From Methylocapsa sp044226135 (GTDB lineage Bacteria > Pseudomonadota > Alphaproteobacteria > Rhizobiales > Beijerinckiaceae), in assembly GCF_044226135.1 (NCBI RefSeq), contig NZ_JBGAHM010000014.1:21153-85152 (forward strand): a stretch of DNA of 64,000 nt, in the 5' to 3' direction. Positions 54,983 through 63,791 of the stretch are shown here, one piece after another. The notes under the pieces were generated by a model. That model was not told where the DNA came from. It saw only the letters and a program-made list of their open reading frames with translations, and did no database searches. The number at the start of each line of letters is the position of its first letter. Within the stretch, counting starts at the first letter, position 1. The translations under genes were made by a program, and so were the position numbers.

Positions 54983-55885
54983 ATGCAACAGCACGTCACC
55001 CCTCCGCCACGCAGACGCATGATCGTCGGGATCAGCGGCGCCACGGGGAACATCTATGGGTTGCGCCTTCTGGAGGTGTTGAGGCGCCTCGACATCGAGA
55101 CGCATCTCGTCATGACGAAGCCGGGCGAGCGCACCCTCGCCTACGAGACCGACCTGAAGGTACGCGACGTGCGCGCCATGGCGGACTTCAGCTACAACGA
55201 CGCCGACATCGGCGCAGCCATCGCCTCCGGCTCGTTCCGCACCATGGGCATGGTCGTGGCCCCCTGCTCGGTGAGGAGCCTCGCGGCGATCGCCGCCGGC
55301 AACACCGACGGCCTGCTCACGCGTGCCGCCGACGTGTGCCTGAATGAGCGCCGACGGGTCGTCCTCATGTTCCGCGAGACGCCGCTGCATGCCGGGCACA
55401 TCCGCGCCATGGCGCAAGCCACCGAGAACGGTGCCATCGTCTTCCCGCCGGTGCCGGCCTGGCTCGTGGTCACCGTTCCGCGCGACTGGCGCCGCAAGAG
55501 CAGGACCGGCGAAACGGCGGACCTGTGCCGGCGGATCGGGCAGGGGGTGTTCGCCAGCAAGGCCGGTCTGGTCATCCCGAAGGTGATCGTGCTCGACGAC
55601 GACGTGGACCCGACCGACGTGAAGGAACTGGTCTGGGCCTTCGCCACACGCTGCCATCCCCTGCTCGGCCATGCCGTGTTCAACGACATCGAGGGGGCGC
55701 CGCTGCTCGCCTATCTGCTTAAGAGCGAGAAGGTCTCCGGCCACACCGGCAAGATTGTCTACAATTGCCTCGCGCCGGACGAATGGGGCGAGGCCTTGCC
55801 CATGCGGGCGTCATTCCGCCACGGCTATCCGGCGGAGATCGTCGACCGCGTGCGTCGGCGCTGGAACGAGTACGGGGTCAGTTAA
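54983..55885 (+). CDS. UbiX-UbiD chimera: flavin prenyltransferase N-part joined to the C-terminal part of a UbiD decarboxylase
   Basis: A 300-aa open frame made of two known proteins. Residues about 12-159 are UbiX-like: RRMIVGISGATGNIYGLRLL, the SGSFRTMGMVVAPCS flavin site, TDGLLTRAADVCLNERR, and FRETPLHAGHIRAM. At 159/160 the UbiX motif PPVPAFY reads PPVPAWL, and from there the chain is the C-terminal domain of a UbiD-type decarboxylase: RRIGQGVFASKAGLVIPKVI, DDDVDPTDVKELVWAFATRC, ending in FRHGYPAEIVDRVRRRW. The catalytic Arg and Glu residues of UbiD and the C-terminal ligand residues of UbiX are missing. An in-frame deletion between adjacent ubiX and ubiD genes is likely. padC follows 81 bases downstream. 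Confidence 0.85.
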   Translation: MQQHVTPPPRRRMIVGISGATGNIYGLRLLEVLRRLDIETHLVMTKPGERTLAYETDLKVRDVRAMADFSYNDADIGAAIASGSFRTMGMVVAPCSVRSLAAIAAGNTDGLLTRAADVCLNERRRVVLMFRETPLHAGHIRAMAQATENGAIVFPPVPAWLVVTVPRDWRRKSRTGETADLCRRIGQGVFASKAGLVIPKVIVLDDDVDPTDVKELVWAFATRCHPLLGHAVFNDIEGAPLLAYLLKSEKVSGHTGKIVYNCLAPDEWGEALPMRASFRHGYPAEIVDRVRRRWNEYGVS

Positions 55886-55966
55886 GGTCAAGTCCGCGTT
55901 CCCCATCCACCAGACGTCAACGGCCGGCGGTCCGGGCATCTCCCCGGCGCCGGAGAGAGGAAGATC

Positions 55967-56491
55967 ATGTCCGATGCATTCGAATCCACCCATCCGGCGG
56001 AGATCGCCGCCTTCGTGGGCAAGCATATCATCTATACTTATGCCAATGGCTGGCAGTACGAGATGTACTTCAAGAATGACCGCACCATCGACTACCGCGT
56101 CCATGGCGGCATGGTCGGCGGGCGCTGGGTTAAGGGCCAGGAGGTCCATATCGTCCGCCTAGCCGACAGCGTGTACAAGGTCTCCTGGCACGAGCCCACC
56201 GGCACTTGCGTGAGCGTTGCTTATAATCTCAAGGAGAACCGCGCCCACGGGGCCACCTTCTTCCCACGCTGGATCGAGCAGGAGCCCAAGAAGATCATCG
56301 GCTTCCAGAACGAGAAGATCGACCTGATGCGCCAGTATCGCGACGCGGGTCCGACCTATCCGACCATGCTTGTCGACGAGTTCGCCGACATCACCTTCGT
56401 GGAGGATTGCGGCCGCGACGACGAGAGCGTCATCGCGTGCGCGCCGAAGGATCTACCGCCGGGCTATGCTACGCGCCGCAACGTGGGCTAG
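55967..56491 (+). CDS. padC: phenolic acid decarboxylase
   Basis: A 174-aa enzyme of the PadC/PDC family that decarboxylates p-coumarate, ferulate or caffeate to 4-vinylphenols without a cofactor. The family core is intact: VGKHIIYTYANGWQYEMYFK with the two active-site Tyr, TIDYRVHGGMVGGRWVKGQ with the active Arg, and VSWHEPTGTCVSV with the active Glu, then HGATFFPRWI. The length is that of characterised members. The stop codon (56489-56491) lies four bases from the left end of an IS5-type element. Confidence 0.93.
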   Translation: MSDAFESTHPAEIAAFVGKHIIYTYANGWQYEMYFKNDRTIDYRVHGGMVGGRWVKGQEVHIVRLADSVYKVSWHEPTGTCVSVAYNLKENRAHGATFFPRWIEQEPKKIIGFQNEKIDLMRQYRDAGPTYPTMLVDEFADITFVEDCGRDDESVIACAPKDLPPGYATRRNVG

Positions 56492-56494
56492 GTA

Positions 56495-57290
56495 GGGGAC
56501 TCATTGTTTAGAGCCAGAAGATGACGGCTGCGGCGATGCAAATGGCCGAGAAGAAGGTGTGGGCGCATCGGTCGTAGCGGGTCGCGACGCGCCGCCAGTC
56601 CTTGAGCCTGGCGAAGAGATTCTCGATCCTGTGGCGCTGGCGATAGAGCGCGTTGTCGTAGGGAAAGGGGATTTTGCGGCTGCGGCTCGACGGGATGCAC
56701 GGCTCGACGCCTTTGGCGAGGAGCGCCTGGCGAAATGGCGTGCTGTCGTAGCCGCGGTCGGCGATGAGGGCTTTGGCGGGCGGCAGGGCACCGAGCATGA
56801 GCCTTGCGCCCTTGTGGTCGCTCATCTGGCCGTCCGAGAGCAGCATGACGAGCGGACGCCCCTCGCCGTCGCACACGGTGTGGAGCTTGGAGTCCAGGCC
56901 GCCCCTTGTGCGCCCGATACGTCGGGAACAGCCCCTTTTTGAGCAGGCTCGCCGCCGTGCGGTGGGCTTTGAGATGCGTCGCGTCGATCATGATCCGCTC
57001 CGGCTTCGGCCCTGCGCCGGCGAGCCCGGCGAAAATCCGGTCGAACACGCCGAGCCGGCTCCAGCGCATGAAGCGGTTGCACAGCGTCTTGTGCGGCCCA
57101 TAGTCTTGCGGCGCGTCCTTCCACTGCAGGCCGTGCTTGATGACGTAGACGATTCCGCTCACCACGCGCCGGTCGTCGACCCGCGGCACGCCATGCGACA
57201 GCGGAAAATACGGCGAGATCCGGGCCATCTGCCGCTCGCTCAGCAAAAACAGGTCACGCATCATTCGGACAGTCAATAGATGGAAGCCAG
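56495..57290 (-). mobile_element. IS5-family (IS427-group) insertion sequence, right end truncated
   Basis: A left terminal repeat-like end (GGGGACTCATTGTTTAGAGC) lies directly after padC at 56495. The transposase occupies most of the element. No matching inverted end (expected ...AATGAGTCCCC) is found near 57264-57310, so the right end is lost. The element abuts the toxin-antitoxin locus. Its insertion or decay probably removed whatever followed padC. Confidence 0.65.
56508..57264 (-). pseudogene. IS5/IS427-type DDE transposase in two frames
   Basis: The N-terminal part from the ATG at 57264 reads MMRDLFLLSERQMARI then IVYVIKHGLQWKDAPQDYGP and ERIMIDATHLKAHRTAASLL with the first catalytic Asp. 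After LLKKG the frame changes by one and the rest (GRTRGGLDSKLHTVCDGEGR, ALIADRGYDSTPFRQ, RHRIENLFARLKDWRRVATR with the second Asp and the Glu) completes the transposase. IS427-group elements often use two frames, so this may be natural frameshifting at AAAAAGGGG or a one-base loss in a C-run. Confidence 0.8.
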
Positions 57291-57307
57291 CTTCCGGGCC
57301 GCTTGAT

Positions 57308-57448
57308 TCAAACCAAACGGCCTCCGGCGAACACGGCACGGTTGACGTCCTGTTTCTGGTCAAGCCCAAGCAGGAGATCTCCAGCGTTGCCGTCTTCGGT
57401 CAGACCGATGAGCTGGTACTCGATGGGTACAGGCGGCGCTGCCGTCAT
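57308..57448 (-). CDS. 46-residue protein coupled to vapC, unknown function
   Basis: The minus-strand frame starts at an ATG (57448) that overlaps the vapC stop in TGATG and reads MTAAPPVPIEYQLIGLTEDG, then DLLLGLDQKQDVNRAVFAGG, ending RLV. The overlap implies translational coupling to the toxin gene. Nothing similar comes to mind. It could be a third component of the toxin-antitoxin operon or a relic of a longer gene cut by the IS end. Confidence 0.45.
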   Translation of the reverse strand: MTAAPPVPIEYQLIGLTEDGNAGDLLLGLDQKQDVNRAVFAGGRLV

Positions 57449-57891
57449 CATTCTCCCCCCTCCAGGCCGCCACGCAACGGATTGATGATCTGGGGGCCGG
57501 CGAAGTCCTTCTCGTTGTCAGTCACCACCACGCATTCATTCGCGCCGGCGACGGCGGCGATGATCATGTCGAGTCCGCTACGGAGACGACCCGCCACCTT
57601 GCCCTCCGCCATCAGCCGCGCCCAGATCAGGCCGGCCTTGGCGTCGAAGGATAAAATGCGGCCCGCGAACAGCACCTGCGGCCCCTCCGGCCCGACAAAC
57701 CAGGCGTCGAGCGCATCGCGTTTCCTGCCGCGAGGCTTTTCCAGAATGCCACGTCGAATTTCAGCGACGGTCAATGAAGCAATAAACAGGTCCTCGTCGC
57801 GCTGTGCTGCCATCCAAGCCAGCAACGACGCCGACGGCTGCGGCTTGACGATATTGCTGATGATGTTGGTATCGAGGAGATAGCGCGTCAT
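57448..57891 (-). CDS. vapC: VapC-type PIN-domain toxin ribonuclease
   Basis: A 147-aa PIN-domain RNase. The four acidic active-site positions are visible: Asp7 in YLLDTNIISN, Glu in VAEIRRGILE, Asp in GLDMIIAAVA and Asp in VVTDNEKDF. Family FitB/VapC proteins with LDTNI starts cleave tRNA or rRNA. It is encoded after the antitoxin with a 4-base overlap (57888-57891), the usual VapBC order. It lies near the right end of the island and may help keep the island in the cell. Confidence 0.92.
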   Translation of the reverse strand: MTRYLLDTNIISNIVKPQPSASLLAWMAAQRDEDLFIASLTVAEIRRGILEKPRGRKRDALDAWFVGPEGPQVLFAGRILSFDAKAGLIWARLMAEGKVAGRLRSGLDMIIAAVAGANECVVVTDNEKDFAGPQIINPLRGGLEGGE

Positions 57892-58190
57892 AGATCGACC
57901 TTACGCCCCTCTTCACGGGGGCGGGAAAGATCAAGCTCCGCGCCCACCAGCGGCGAGCGGCGTAAAGCGGTGAGGATGCCGCCGGGCTTGGGTGGTTCGC
58001 CAGCGACGACTGTCTTCACGGCCGCGCGAACCTCCTCCGCTTCCGGCCCTTCCTCAGCCAGACGACGGGCAAGAGCGCGTATCAGCTCGCGATCGGATTC
58101 GAGCGCCATGATCTCGAAGCGCGTGAAGCCGCGCTGCGTCAGACGGGCGCGGTAATTCTGGATCGCTCTCTTCTGTGCAGCATTGCCCAT
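57888..58190 (-). CDS. vapB: VapB-like antitoxin
   Basis: A 100-aa basic-then-acidic small protein (AAQKRAIQNYRARLTQRGFT, FEIMALESDRELIRALARRL, then a C-terminal tail). The first half would bind DNA as a ribbon-helix-helix and the tail would wrap the toxin. The ATG at 58190 has GGAGG six bases upstream; an inner ATG at 58196 would leave no spacing, so I reject it. The dyad at 58209-58229 is its likely operator. It overlaps vapC by four bases. Confidence 0.85.
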   Translation of the reverse strand: MGNAAQKRAIQNYRARLTQRGFTRFEIMALESDRELIRALARRLAEEGPEAEEVRAAVKTVVAGEPPKPGGILTALRRSPLVGAELDLSRPREEGRKVDL

Positions 58191-58208
58191 GGCCATCCTC
58201 CGTATTAT

Positions 58209-58229
58209 ATCTGGATATATAGTCCAGAT
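58209..58229. promoter_or_regulatory. toxin-antitoxin autoregulatory operator
   Basis: ATCTGGA-TATATAG-TCCAGAT has two perfect 7-base arms around a 7-base AT-rich spacer that can also serve as a -10 element. It lies 19 bases before the antitoxin start. VapB-type antitoxins bind such dyads to repress their own operon. Confidence 0.75.
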
Positions 58230-58484
58230 TTGTTGTGAAGACAAGCGAGGACGCGATGGCGAAACGCGTTTCAGACAGGCTTGGCCAGAGAGCGGATCGC
58301 CGCGCCATCCGATGCCGGTATTTTCCGTCTGCTGTGATGCGGTTTTCTACGCCGGATGGCGCCAGCACCGGCAACAATATGCTGAATGCCGTCGAATACT
58401 CTCCGTTGATTTGCGTTGCTTATACTTCGATTCACAACAATCGTGAAGCCGATCAACTTGCAATCGCTATCGAACGGCGCAACG

Positions 58485-58670
58485 ATGGACCAGGACAAAC
58501 GCCAGAAGCAAAGGAGCGCGCTTCGGCTCGTCGCGCCGGAACTGTCGCTCGTGCGCCGCGGCGACGGTCCCGACCCGCGCCTGAGCGAGTTGGCTCGGCT
58601 GCTCGCCCGTCGTGCCGCGCGGGAGGTGTTCGAGGAGCAGATGAAGGAACGTAGCACGACGCGCTCCTGA
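58485..58670 (+). CDS. small protein preceding the serine recombinase
   Basis: A 61-aa charged protein (MDQDKRQKQRSALRLVAPEL then LSELARLLARRAAREVFEEQ). Small genes of this type are common just upstream of large serine recombinases in alphaproteobacterial elements; a role as an accessory factor is possible but unproven. It ends 20 bases before the recombinase start, so the two are co-transcribed. Confidence 0.6.
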   Translation: MDQDKRQKQRSALRLVAPELSLVRRGDGPDPRLSELARLLARRAAREVFEEQMKERSTTRS

Positions 58671-60263
58671 CACCTCAGGAGAGTGCGCTTTGAAGGTCGC
58701 GATCTACGCCCGCTATTCGTCCGACAATCAGCGCGACGCCTCCACGCCGACCAGCTCCACATCTGCCGCCTCCATGCCGAGAAGCAGGGTTGGCAGGTGG
58801 TCGAGGAATATACCGACCACGCCATTTCCGGCGCCTCCCTTCTTCGTCCCGGAATCCAAGCCCTGATCTCGGACGCGGCGCGCGGCCGTTTCCAGTACGT
58901 GCTGGCCGAGGCGATGGATCGTCTTTCGCGCGATCAGGAGGACATTGCCGGCCTCTACAAGCGCATGGCCTATGCGGACGTGAAGATCGTCACGCTCTCC
59001 GAGGGCGAAGTCACGCATCAGCATGTCGGCCTCAAGGGCACGATGAACGCCCTGTTCCTCAAGGATCTCGCCGACAAGACGCGCCGAGGCCAGCGCGGGC
59101 GCGTCGAGATGGGCAAGTCCGGCGGCGGCAACGCCTATGGTTATGATGTGGTGAAGAAGTTCGACGCCGGGGGCGAGCCCATACGTGGCGACCGGACCAT
59201 CAACGAGTTCCAGGCGGGGGGCATCCGCCGCATCTTCCGTGACTATTCGACCGGAAAGTCGGCGAAGCGAATCGCCTTCGAACTGAACAAAGAGGGCGTC
59301 TCCGCGCCAGGCGGCGGAGAATGGGGCTTCAGCACGATCAACGGCAATCCGAAGCGCGGCAACGGAATCCTCAACAACGAGATGTATGTTGGCAAGCTGG
59401 TCTGGAGCCGTCAGCGCTTCATCAAAGACCCGGACACTGGCAAGCGCCAGGCACGCATAAACCCGGAGCAGGACTGGGTCACCCAGAATGTGCCCGAGTT
59501 GCGCATCCTTGACGACGAGCTGTGGCAGGCGGTCAAGGATCGCCAGAAGGCCGTCAAACTGAACCATAGCGACGATGGCGAGACCGAGAACCACTTCCGG
59601 GAACGTCGCCGCCCCAAATACCTTTTCTCGGGCCTGACCAAGTGCGCCTGCTGTGGCGGTGGCTATTCGATGATCTCGGCTGACCTGGTTGGCTGCTCGA
59701 CAGCCCGGAACAAGGGCGCTTGCGACAATCGCAGGAACATCCGACGCGATCAGTTCGAGGCGCGCGTCCTGAACGCGCTGCGCCATCACCTGATGGACCC
59801 AGCGCTGTTCAAAGAATTCTGCGAGGAATTCACCCGCGAGATGAATCGGCTGCGCATGGAAGGCCGAGCGTCGATCGATGCGGCCGAGGCCGAGATCAAG
59901 CGGATCGACCGAGAGCTGGACAAGCTGATGAAGCTCATCCTCGCGTCCGACAGCGACGACGCTCCCACCCGGATGATGAAGCAGATGAAGGAGCTCGAGG
60001 CTCGCCAGAAGGAGCTGAAAGCGTTCCTGCAGGACGCCCAGGAGCCAGCGCCCCTTCTGCATCCAAACATGGCGCATCACTACCACGCCCAGGTGGACGA
60101 TCTCTATGCGGCGCTTCAGGAGGATTCGGAAGAAAAGCGGATGACGGCGGCCGACGTGATCCGCTCGCTGGTGCGCGAGATCATCCTGACGCCGGAGGAC
60201 GGCACGCTTCAGATCGACATGCGCGGCGATCTGGCTGGCATTCTTGCGATTTCGCTCAAAAGC

Positions 60264-60288
60264 AAAAGGCCCGCCAGAGGGGCGGGCC
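60264..60288 (-). terminator. terminator downstream of tRNA-fMet, carried by the element
   Basis: GGCCCGCC-AGAGG-GGCGGGCC forms an 8-base stem with a 5-base loop, followed on the minus strand by four U. It ends the tRNA transcript 16 bases past its CCA end. It is inside the 3' coding end of the recombinase. A different but equivalent hairpin sits at 22414-22436 beside attL, as expected if integration replaced the original terminator. Confidence 0.75.
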
Positions 60289-60303
60289 GATCGCAAGTCG
60301 AGA

Positions 60304-60380
<77 letters not shown>

Positions 60381-60541
60381 GCGACTGTGTAGCAGTCTGT
60401 TCCGCGAATGAGAAGCCCTTATTTCATGGTTCCGCAACAAAATAGATATATGATATATATCAATTCGTTACGTGTGATTTCTGAGGCGGCTTCGCGCGCT
60501 TTCGGCACATTCTCCGCCACGTTTTTGCGCGACGCCACGGC

Positions 60542-61273
60542 TTATCGTGGCCACGCCCGCGGATGAAGCCTGCGTTTCCATTGCTGTCCGCGCGGCAGGG
60601 CGGCGACGTCGTCGAGGCTGCGGCGGACCGCGCGACGCAGCGGCGTATCGGAAGCGGAAAACAGGATGGCGTCGCTCTCGGCGGCGCGCGGCGCGATGGG
60701 CTCGGCTGAGGCGCGAGCGGGCTTTTTCGCGCCGGGACGACGCGGCGTTCCGGCGCTGGCGCTCCCGCGCGCTGTGGCGTGGGGAGCGTCCTGCGCGACG
60801 GCCGCCTGCGGGACGGCTTCTCGCGAGACGATCTTTTTCGGGGCGGTCTCGTTCGACGCGGCGGAGAGCTTCGGGCGGCCGCGCTTGCGCCGCAGGACCG
60901 GCTCCTCGACGACGGGCTCGGGCGTGGCGGCCTCCTCGACGAGGCTTTGCAGGATGCGCGGCGCGACGCGCCCCGCCGGAGAGTCCGGCGCGGGCGCTGG
61001 AGCCTGACGCGCCGCAGGCTTCGGGCTGAACAGGCGTTCCGCTTCTTCGAGATGGGCTTGCAGGTCGGAGCGGACCGGCCGCGTCTCGGATTTCAGGAAG
61101 GCCGGGGCGGCGAAGGCGTCGTCGCCCGTGCCTTCGCTCAAAGCGGCGGGAGCGGGCAGGAACGGATCGCGCGGGGCTTTGGCCTGAGCGTCGGCGGATG
61201 CGGCGGAGCGACGGGATTTCTTGATCTCGACCGAGAAATTCTTGGCCGCATAGGGTCTTGGCGAATATTTCAT
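60542..61273 (-). CDS. AT-hook-containing protein of unknown function
   Basis: A 243-aa basic, Ala/Pro-rich, probably disordered protein. The N-terminus MKYSPRPYAAKNFSVEIKKS is distinctive, and an AT-hook-like RRKRGRPKLS lies near residue 150, as in SyrB-like proteins of rhizobia. The C-terminus has an ordered-looking RRAVRRSLDDVAALPRGQQW. The ATG at 61273 is in AT-rich sequence; the frame extends to 61354 without a better start. A DNA-binding role is likely, but no target is known. Confidence 0.65.
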   Translation of the reverse strand: MKYSPRPYAAKNFSVEIKKSRRSAASADAQAKAPRDPFLPAPAALSEGTGDDAFAAPAFLKSETRPVRSDLQAHLEEAERLFSPKPAARQAPAPAPDSPAGRVAPRILQSLVEEAATPEPVVEEPVLRRKRGRPKLSAASNETAPKKIVSREAVPQAAVAQDAPHATARGSASAGTPRRPGAKKPARASAEPIAPRAAESDAILFSASDTPLRRAVRRSLDDVAALPRGQQWKRRLHPRAWPR

Positions 61274-61841
61274 AAAAGCGTCCGTGACGGCGGCTTGTCT
61301 TGCGCTCAGCAGTCGAAATGAGCGCGCGATCGCAATTCGCGCCGACGCCGCCACGCGGCGCGATGAAGCGATGTTGGAATGATGTTTTGGGCGGGAGAGG
61401 ATTCGCCGAGCGTTTCGACCGCCTCTAACCTCACTATAGTCGTCGACTGGGTCATTGCAAGCGCGGATCGACTTGACAGGCCAAGGTCAGGCGCGTCGAC
61501 GTCAGCTTCGCGCAAGCTGCGTCCATGTCGGAGCCTCCTGATCAGGAGCGGGGAAAACGGTATTTTCATGGCCGGCGTTTCAAGGCCGAAGTTCATCTTC
61601 AACGCCGTGGGCGGGCCGAAGTTGCAGGCCGTGAGAAAAACCGGCCGTCGCGCCCCGCGCTCAAGCATAGACGGAATGAACCTGGACGAGATGAGCGCAT
61701 ACACAAGAATGAACGCGCGACGACTGCGCCTTTATAAGCAATTCGCCGTATTTTTCGAGCGGTTTTTTCAGCCGCCCGGGATAGCCATGGGTGACGGACG
61801 CCGCGCCGGCCGTCCGCGTCGCCGCATCCCGAGGCCGCAGC
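61274..61841. other. 568-base intergenic region, no gene seen
   Basis: Both strands have short open frames but none with a known domain or ribosome site. The region separates the divergent AT-hook and chemoreceptor genes and should hold both promoters. The stretch 61410-61450 (CTCACTATAGTCGTCGACTGG) is the most AT-rich part, and no operator stands out. Confidence 0.45.
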
Positions 61842-63791
61842 ATGACTCTCGCCGATTGGAAAATTGGGCGCAAGCTGAATGTCAGCTTCGCCTGCCTCGC
61901 CGCCATCGTCGTCGTGATGAGCGCCGCGCTCGCCGTCGCCACGCGCGCGCTCGACCAGGCCGCCGCCGCGCAGCAGAACGCCGCCCGCGCGACGGACGAT
62001 TTCGACCGCGCGGTCGGCGAAGCGCAGGAGGCGGCGCGGCTCGCCCTGCGCTTCGCGCTCTCGCGCGAGGAGCGTCTCGCGACGGCGGCCGACGCCTCAA
62101 ACAGGGCCTCCGCCTCGGCGCTCGCCGACGCGCGCCGCGACATGCGCGAGCGGCCCGAGCTCGCCGTCCTGCTTGACCGGACGGAGGCGACGCGCGCCGC
62201 CTATTGGCGCGACGCCGGCGGCGAGGCGATAAGGCTCGGGCGTGACGGCGCGACGTCCGAAACCGTGCTCAGAGCCGTCGGTTCGAGCAAGGCCGCCGAA
62301 ACGATGGAGGCGTTCAGAAGCGCGTCCCGTGAAACGCGCGAGGCGCTCGGCGCCTGGAGCGCCGAGACGCACGCCGCCTTCGCCGACGTCTCGGCCGCGC
62401 TGCGGCTTGCGATCGGCGTCGGATGCGTTTCGACGCTCGCCGCCGCGGCCTTCGTCGGCTGGCGCCTGCGGCGGGCGATCGCCGCGCCGGTCGAAGACAT
62501 GACGAATGTCATGAAGAAGATTGCGGCGGGCGGCCTTTCCGACGAAGTGCCCCATGTCGGGCGCAAGGACGAGATCGGCGCCATGGCCGAAGCGGCGCAG
62601 GCCTTCCGCAAGGCGGCGCTGGCCAAGATCAAGCGCGACGCCGACGAGGCCGAGGCGATCAAGGTCTGGAAGCAGGAGGACGAACAGCGCGCGGCGGACG
62701 CGGCTGAAGCGGCGCGCCAGGATCAGGCGGCCATCGGCGGGCTCGCCGAGGGCCTTGCGCGGCTCGCCGGCGGCGATCTTCTCTATCGCATCGAGACGCC
62801 GTTTTCGGCCAAGGCCGAGCCGCTCCGCCTCGACTTCAACGCCGCCGCGGCGCGGCTTCAGGACACGCTCGCGGCGATCCGCGACAACGCCGACGCCATC
62901 GCCGCGGGCGGCGGCGAGATCGCGTCGGCCGCAGACGACCTCTCGCGCCGAACCGAGCAGCAGGCCGCGGGTCTTGAGCAGACGGCGGCGACGCTCGACG
63001 AGATCACCGTGACGGTCAGGAACACCGCGGACGGGGCCGGTCGGGCGCAGGCCGTCGTCTCGGCGGCCAAGGCCGACGCCGACCGCAGCGGCGCGCTGGC
63101 GCGCGACGCCGTGGCGGCGATGGGCGAGATCGAGACCTCTTCGCGCCAGATCGGCCGCATCATCGGCGTCATCGACGAAATCGCCTTCCAGACCAATCTG
63201 CTCGCGCTCAACGCCGGCGTCGAGGCGGCGCGGGCGGGCGACGCCGGGCGCGGCTTCGCGGTCGTCGCCTCTGAGGTGCGCGCGCTCGCCCAGCGCTCGG
63301 CCGAGGCGGCCAAGGAGATCAAGACGCTGATCTCGGCCTCGACCGCGCAGGTCGCGCAGGGGGTCGAGCTCGTCGCCGAGACGGGCGAGGCGCTCGGGCG
63401 CATCGTCGCCCAGGTCGGCGAGATCAACATGGCGGTTTCCACCATCGCCGCGAGCGCGCAGGAGCAGGCGGCGGGGCTGCATCAGATCAACGCCGCCGTC
63501 AACCAGATGGACCAGATCACCCAGCAGAACGCCGCCATGGTCGAGGAGACGACGGCCGCGGCGCATGAGCTCGGACGCGAGGCGAAGGAGCTCGCGCGGC
63601 TCGTCGCCATCTTCAACGCCGGAGCGCCGAAGCCGGTCGAGCGCGCGGCGAACCGCGCGCCGGCCCGGCTCGCCGCCGCCCCGCGCCGGGCAGGCGAGGC
63701 GCGGGTCGAGCTGAAATCGGTCGGCGCCAGGGGCGCAGGCTCGGCGCTGCGCAAGCTCGAGCCGGCCGAAGACGGCTGGGAGGAGTTCTGA
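61842..63791 (+). CDS. methyl-accepting chemotaxis protein
   Basis: A 649-aa chemoreceptor. TM1 is at about 15-35 (VSFACLAAIVVVMSAALAVA), a 155-residue helical sensor follows, TM2 is at about 190-215 (AIGVGCVSTLAAAAFVGWRL), then HAMP (RRAIAAPVEDMTNVMKKIAA) with a second HAMP-like unit near 320. The signalling domain holds the hairpin tip EIAFQTNLLALNAGVEAARA. The ATG at 61842 begins MTLADWKIGRKLNVSF; the frame extends to 61791. The ligand is unknown. The gene overlaps the next one by one base, so a chemotaxis operon starts here. Confidence 0.93.
   Translation: MTLADWKIGRKLNVSFACLAAIVVVMSAALAVATRALDQAAAAQQNAARATDDFDRAVGEAQEAARLALRFALSREERLATAADASNRASASALADARRDMRERPELAVLLDRTEATRAAYWRDAGGEAIRLGRDGATSETVLRAVGSSKAAETMEAFRSASRETREALGAWSAETHAAFADVSAALRLAIGVGCVSTLAAAAFVGWRLRRAIAAPVEDMTNVMKKIAAGGLSDEVPHVGRKDEIGAMAEAAQAFRKAALAKIKRDADEAEAIKVWKQEDEQRAADAAEAARQDQAAIGGLAEGLARLAGGDLLYRIETPFSAKAEPLRLDFNAAAARLQDTLAAIRDNADAIAAGGGEIASAADDLSRRTEQQAAGLEQTAATLDEITVTVRNTADGAGRAQAVVSAAKADADRSGALARDAVAAMGEIETSSRQIGRIIGVIDEIAFQTNLLALNAGVEAARAGDAGRGFAVVASEVRALAQRSAEAAKEIKTLISASTAQVAQGVELVAETGEALGRIVAQVGEINMAVSTIAASAQEQAAGLHQINAAVNQMDQITQQNAAMVEETTAAAHELGREAKELARLVAIFNAGAPKPVERAANRAPARLAAAPRRAGEARVELKSVGARGAGSALRKLEPAEDGWEEF

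Noticed and set aside
56508..57264. Calling the transposase frame change a definite pseudogene lesion
   Set aside because: IS427-group elements commonly use frameshifting between two frames, so the change may be natural; I recorded both readings.
58235..58654. A 139-residue frame before the recombinase
   Set aside because: It overlaps the toxin-antitoxin promoter and the small 58485 gene, has mixed composition and no ribosome site.
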